Assembly (NCBI RefSeq): GCF_001428045.1
Contig: NZ_LMSD01000042.1
Coordinates: forward strand, 335,891-399,890
Direction of reading: 5' to 3'
Length of the DNA: 64,000 nucleotides
Source: Paenibacillus sp. Soil750
Lineage (GTDB): Bacteria > Bacillota > Bacilli > Paenibacillales > NBRC-103111
The notes under the pieces are model-generated. The model was not told the origin of the DNA. It did not search any database and saw nothing but the letters and a program-made list of their open reading frames with translations. The position numbers were made by a program, and so were the translations under genes. This document shows positions 61,076 through 64,000 of the stretch, piece after piece (position 1 is the stretch's first letter; each line of letters begins with the position of its first letter).

Positions 61076-62426
61076 GGTTCTTCAACTCCTTTATTTCTTC
61101 TCTCGATGCTGATGTACGTCCAATAGAATGATATTCCACTCTTGCATCTCTCATATCAGCTACATTAAAGATATTTCTTCCATCATAGACCAGTGGAGTT
61201 CTCATCAATTTTTCAAAAGTCTCAGGAGGGACTGCTTTGATATCTCCCCATTCAGTAAAAATAAAGCAGACATTTGCATCTTTTAACGCGTCATCAATTT
61301 GTTCAACATATGTAATGCTTCCTTTATTAATCCTTCCTTCAGGATATGCACTTCTGAAATTCGTGCTTCCTATTGGGTCATAAGCATAGATCTCCGCTCC
61401 TTGCTCTAACAATAATGGCACGTTCTCAAGTGAAGCAGCTTCTCTTAAATCATCTGTGCCTGGCTTGAATGTTAGACCTAGAATTGCGACCTTTAGTCCA
61501 TTAAAAGTAATTAGTCTCTTACTAGCTTTGTTAAATAGTACAGTCTTTTGCTCATTATTCACATCAATTGCAGCCTTCACAGTCCTTAGTTCATATCCAT
61601 GTTGTCTTGCCATATATTCAAGCGCTTTTGTATCCTTCGGAAAACATGAACCACCGTAACCAATTCCTGCATTTAAGAATTTACTACCGATTCTTTCATC
61701 AAAACTCATGCCTTTTGCAACAGCTTGAATATCCGCTCCCACAAGCTCACAAAGATTGGCTATATCATTCATATAAGATATCTTAAGCGCAAGGAAGTCA
61801 TTTGCTGCATATTTAATCATTTCTGCTGATCTTCTATTTACTGAAACAATTGGTAAATGAAAAGGTTCATATATCCCCTTCAGTTGTTCTTCAGCCCAAT
61901 TGCTTTCAGTTCCAATAATAATCCTTTCAGCGTAGAGAGTATCGTGTACTGCAGATCCTTGAGCCAGGAACTCAGGGTTTGATGCTACTTCTACTCTCAC
62001 ATCATTCACCAAAAAATCATTAATGAATTGTTCCACTTTATCATTTGTTCCGACTGGAACTGTAGATTTCACTACAACAAGACAATCTTTCACTATCGTT
62101 TCAGCAATTTGTCTTGCAACAGTTGCAATATACGACAAATTAGCAGAACCATCAGGCTGCTCAGGTGTTCCTACTCCTATAAAAATTACGTCTGCCTCTT
62201 TATAAGCTGATCTGTAATCAGTAGTAAATTCAAGTCTTCCTGCAGCATAATTCTTCTGCATTAACGCTTCCAAGCCATCTTCATAAATTGGTGAGACACC
62301 TGATTTCATTAAGTTTACTTTATTTTCGTCGATATCAACGCAAGTTACATGGTGCCCAACCTCTGCGAAACACGCACCTGCTACTAAGCCGACGTATCCT
62401 GTTCCTGCTACTGCTATTTTAAACAT
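61050..62426 (-). CDS. UDP-glucose 6-dehydrogenase
   Basis: A 458-residue enzyme oxidising UDP-glucose to UDP-glucuronate. IAVAGTGYVGLVAGACFAEV is the Rossmann start; VVVKSTVPVGTND, EFLAQGSAVHD, and GGSCFPKDTKALE with the catalytic Cys complete it. GGAGGGG lies before the ATG. It is similar in layout to TuaD/Ugd. It overlaps the epimerase by 26 bp and follows the wecB-like gene by 25 bp. It supplies UDP-glucuronate for an exopolysaccharide. Confidence 0.95.
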   Translation of the reverse strand: MFKIAVAGTGYVGLVAGACFAEVGHHVTCVDIDENKVNLMKSGVSPIYEDGLEALMQKNYAAGRLEFTTDYRSAYKEADVIFIGVGTPEQPDGSANLSYIATVARQIAETIVKDCLVVVKSTVPVGTNDKVEQFINDFLVNDVRVEVASNPEFLAQGSAVHDTLYAERIIIGTESNWAEEQLKGIYEPFHLPIVSVNRRSAEMIKYAANDFLALKISYMNDIANLCELVGADIQAVAKGMSFDERIGSKFLNAGIGYGGSCFPKDTKALEYMARQHGYELRTVKAAIDVNNEQKTVLFNKASKRLITFNGLKVAILGLTFKPGTDDLREAASLENVPLLLEQGAEIYAYDPIGSTNFRSAYPEGRINKGSITYVEQIDDALKDANVCFIFTEWGDIKAVPPETFEKLMRTPLVYDGRNIFNVADMRDARVEYHSIGRTSASREEIKELKNLALQSVRS

Positions 62427-62451
62427 CGCGTCCCCCTCCAGTCATTCTATC

Positions 62452-63579
62452 TTAGAGCCTTCCCCACACAACCCTATTCACATAATCTGTATACGACAAT
62501 ATTACTCTTAGAACTTTATCCGATACATTTGGCATTCTATAATCCTCTACAAACCTAAGGGTTTTTTCGCGTTGCAATTCCAATATATTCAATCCTTGCA
62601 ACACTCGCTCTTTTTTTAGTCCAACCAACATTACTGATGCTTCTTCCATTGCCTCCGGCCTTTCATGAGCCTGTCTTATATTAAGCGCTCTAAATCCAAG
62701 AATTGATGATTCTTCACTAATAGTCCCACTATCACTTAGGACTGCTTTTGAATTGATTTGAAGTTTAATATAGTCATTAAAACCTAAAGGTTTCATAATT
62801 TTAACTAATGAATTAAAAACTACCTCTTTTGAATTGATCATATTTCTTGTTCTTGGATGTGTGCTTACAATAACAGGAATTTCATATTTTTCTGCTATCG
62901 TATTTATAATATCAACTAAATCTAAAAAGTTTGCTTCTGAATTTATATTCTCTTCTCTGTGTGCAGATACTACAAAGTATTGACCTTTTTCGAGTTCCAA
63001 TCTTTTTAAAACGCCTGAACTCTTTATATCATTTGTCCTAGAATTTATTACTTCAAACATTGGACTTCCAGTTTTAATAATTCTATCCGCTGGCAATCCC
63101 TCTCTTAACAAATATTCTCTTGCAATATCACTATACGTTAGATTGATATCTGCTAAATGATCCACTATTTTTCTATTTGTTTCCTCTGGTACTCTTTGAT
63201 CAAAGCACCTATTTCCTGCTTCCATATGAAATATAGGAATTTGCCTTTTCTTTGCAGCTATCGCGCATAAACAGCTATTTGTATCCCCCAACACTAAAAA
63301 TGCATCAGGTTTTACTTCTTCCATGATTGGATCAATTCTAATTATTATATTCCCTATCGTTTCTATTGCAGTTGCATTTGCAGCATTAAGAAAATAATCA
63401 GGTTTTTTTAAGTTGAAATCACTAAAAAACACTTCATTTAATTCATAATCATAATTTTGTCCTGTGTGTACAAGAATATGTTCAATTGCTTCAGATTCTT
63501 GCAATTTATTAATAACAGCAGATAACCTAATAATCTCTGGTCTTGTACCCACAACAGTCATAACTTTTAATTTTTTCAT
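62452..63579 (-). CDS. wecB: UDP-N-acetylglucosamine 2-epimerase (non-hydrolysing)
   Basis: A 375-residue GT-B-fold epimerase producing UDP-ManNAc. TVVGTRPEIIRLSAVI is the N-terminal mark. PIFHMEAGNRCFDQRVPEE, VSAHREENI and LSDSGTISEESSILGF hold the UDP and acid/base residues. The resemblance is strongest to capsule-type (CapG-like) proteins that act on UDP-FucNAc/UDP-GlcNAc derivatives, so the exact sugar is open. AAGGAG precedes the ATG. AT-rich composition contrasts with the left part of the window. Confidence 0.85.
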   Translation of the reverse strand: MKKLKVMTVVGTRPEIIRLSAVINKLQESEAIEHILVHTGQNYDYELNEVFFSDFNLKKPDYFLNAANATAIETIGNIIIRIDPIMEEVKPDAFLVLGDTNSCLCAIAAKKRQIPIFHMEAGNRCFDQRVPEETNRKIVDHLADINLTYSDIAREYLLREGLPADRIIKTGSPMFEVINSRTNDIKSSGVLKRLELEKGQYFVVSAHREENINSEANFLDLVDIINTIAEKYEIPVIVSTHPRTRNMINSKEVVFNSLVKIMKPLGFNDYIKLQINSKAVLSDSGTISEESSILGFRALNIRQAHERPEAMEEASVMLVGLKKERVLQGLNILELQREKTLRFVEDYRMPNVSDKVLRVILSYTDYVNRVVWGRL

Positions 63580-63591
63580 TAACTATTCTCC

Positions 63592-64000
63592 TTAATTGGG
63601 ATAATTATAATATTTTCTTAAGGCTCTATCCTTTTCTTTTCCTTTTAAGTGCCCTAGATGCAATGATTCCTTCTTTAGTTTTTCGAAATACTCATTTGTA
63701 CTTTTTATTACTCTAGCAGGATTTCCAACAACAACTGAATTTCCAGGAATATCTTTTGTTACAACCGAACAAGCTCCTATTACCACATTATTACCAACAG
63801 TTACTCCTGGTAGAATAGTTGTATTATTTCCGATATATATATCATTACCTAAAGTAATTGGTTTCGTAATTTCTAAATCATGCTCATATTTTCTAAAAAT
63901 TAATGTTCCCCCATCATGTGTTATAAAGGTTACATTATTTGTTAAATGAACATTTTCGCCTAAACTAATAATCCATGGTTCTGATCCCCAATGAATATTA
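63592..64000 (-). CDS. Hexapeptide-repeat acyltransferase, 5' end outside window
   Basis: The minus-strand frame is open to the right edge. Translated, it shows LTNNVTFITHDGGT and LGNDIYIGNNTTILPGVTVG, then NNVVIGACSVVTKDIPGNSV and VGNPARVIKS. These are left-handed beta-helix repeats ending in the GNPARVI-type tail, typical of O-acetyltransferases in polysaccharide clusters. The His in THDGG is a likely catalytic residue. The start codon lies outside the window. It precedes the UDP-GlcNAc epimerase gene by 12 bp and belongs to the same operon. Confidence 0.85.
   Translation of the reverse strand, partial: NIHWGSEPWIISLGENVHLTNNVTFITHDGGTLIFRKYEHDLEITKPITLGNDIYIGNNTTILPGVTVGNNVVIGACSVVTKDIPGNSVVVGNPARVIKSTNEYFEKLKKESLHLGHLKGKEKDRALRKYYNYPN

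Overview
The window looks like a chromosomal segment of a Paenibacillus-type endospore-forming Firmicute. This rests on an AbrB regulator, an S-layer-homology (SLH) anchored giant polysaccharidase, copper-amine-oxidase-type stalk domains, an ABC sugar importer without its own ATPase next to a membrane-bound AraC regulator, strong AGGAGG ribosome binding sites, BirA and PerR boxes, and many stem-loop plus T-run terminators. No rRNA, tRNA, CRISPR array, insertion sequence or prophage was seen.

Region by region. 1-12.3 kb: a cut-off isochorismatase-family hydrolase, an SPW-repeat membrane protein, a secreted DUF3298/stalk protein, two chemoreceptors (one with an unusual topology), a large hybrid histidine kinase, the tRNA hydroxylase TrhO and a hemerythrin. 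12.4-15.9 kb: the three-gene ATP-grasp / alpha-E / transglutaminase operon behind a sigma-A promoter and a structured leader. 16-33.4 kb: an Eis-like acetyltransferase, then a polyuronate-degradation block: a PL14-CBM6 lyase, a 2049-residue SLH-anchored alginate-lyase/heparinase-type enzyme, a solute-binding protein with two permeases, a divergent AraC sensor-regulator and another acetyltransferase. 34-39.9 kb: a minus-strand operon with two Gfo/Idh/MocA oxidoreductases, a sugar-phosphate isomerase-like protein, NagB, NagA and an AraC regulator, i.e. amino-sugar catabolism. 40.1-46.6 kb: AbrB, then a biotin operon bioA-D-B-F-(bioH-like)-C with its own promoter and BirA operator. 46.8-48.9 kb: thiC under a TPP riboswitch. 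49-53.5 kb: an intracellular clan GH-A glycosidase and a divergent LacI regulator. 54.3-56.2 kb: a PerR-controlled thioredoxin-reductase-like / glutaredoxin-like / peroxiredoxin operon. 56.3-59.1 kb: surface or structural proteins, including two related single-pass membrane proteins. 59.6-60 kb: a complete miniature transcription unit in which a cyclic-di-GMP-I riboswitch controls a 42-codon ORF. 60-64 kb: an AT-rich exopolysaccharide cluster (UDP-glucuronate 4-epimerase, UDP-glucose dehydrogenase, UDP-GlcNAc 2-epimerase, hexapeptide acyltransferase) that runs off the window.

How they work together. The 17.8-32.3 kb block can be read as extracellular depolymerisation, binding, import and induction. 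The nag operon just after it could take N-acetylhexosamine products, so a mixed uronate/amino-sugar polymer is possible, but no gene here proves the substrate. Bio and thi genes are vitamin synthesis under classical feedback. The best candidates for something undescribed are the c-di-GMP riboswitch with its 42-residue product, the pair of about 190-bp four-palindrome intergenic elements (15945-16140 and 33635-33830), the paralogous small membrane proteins at 57.8-59.1 kb and the chemoreceptor whose sensor domain has no N-terminal membrane anchor.
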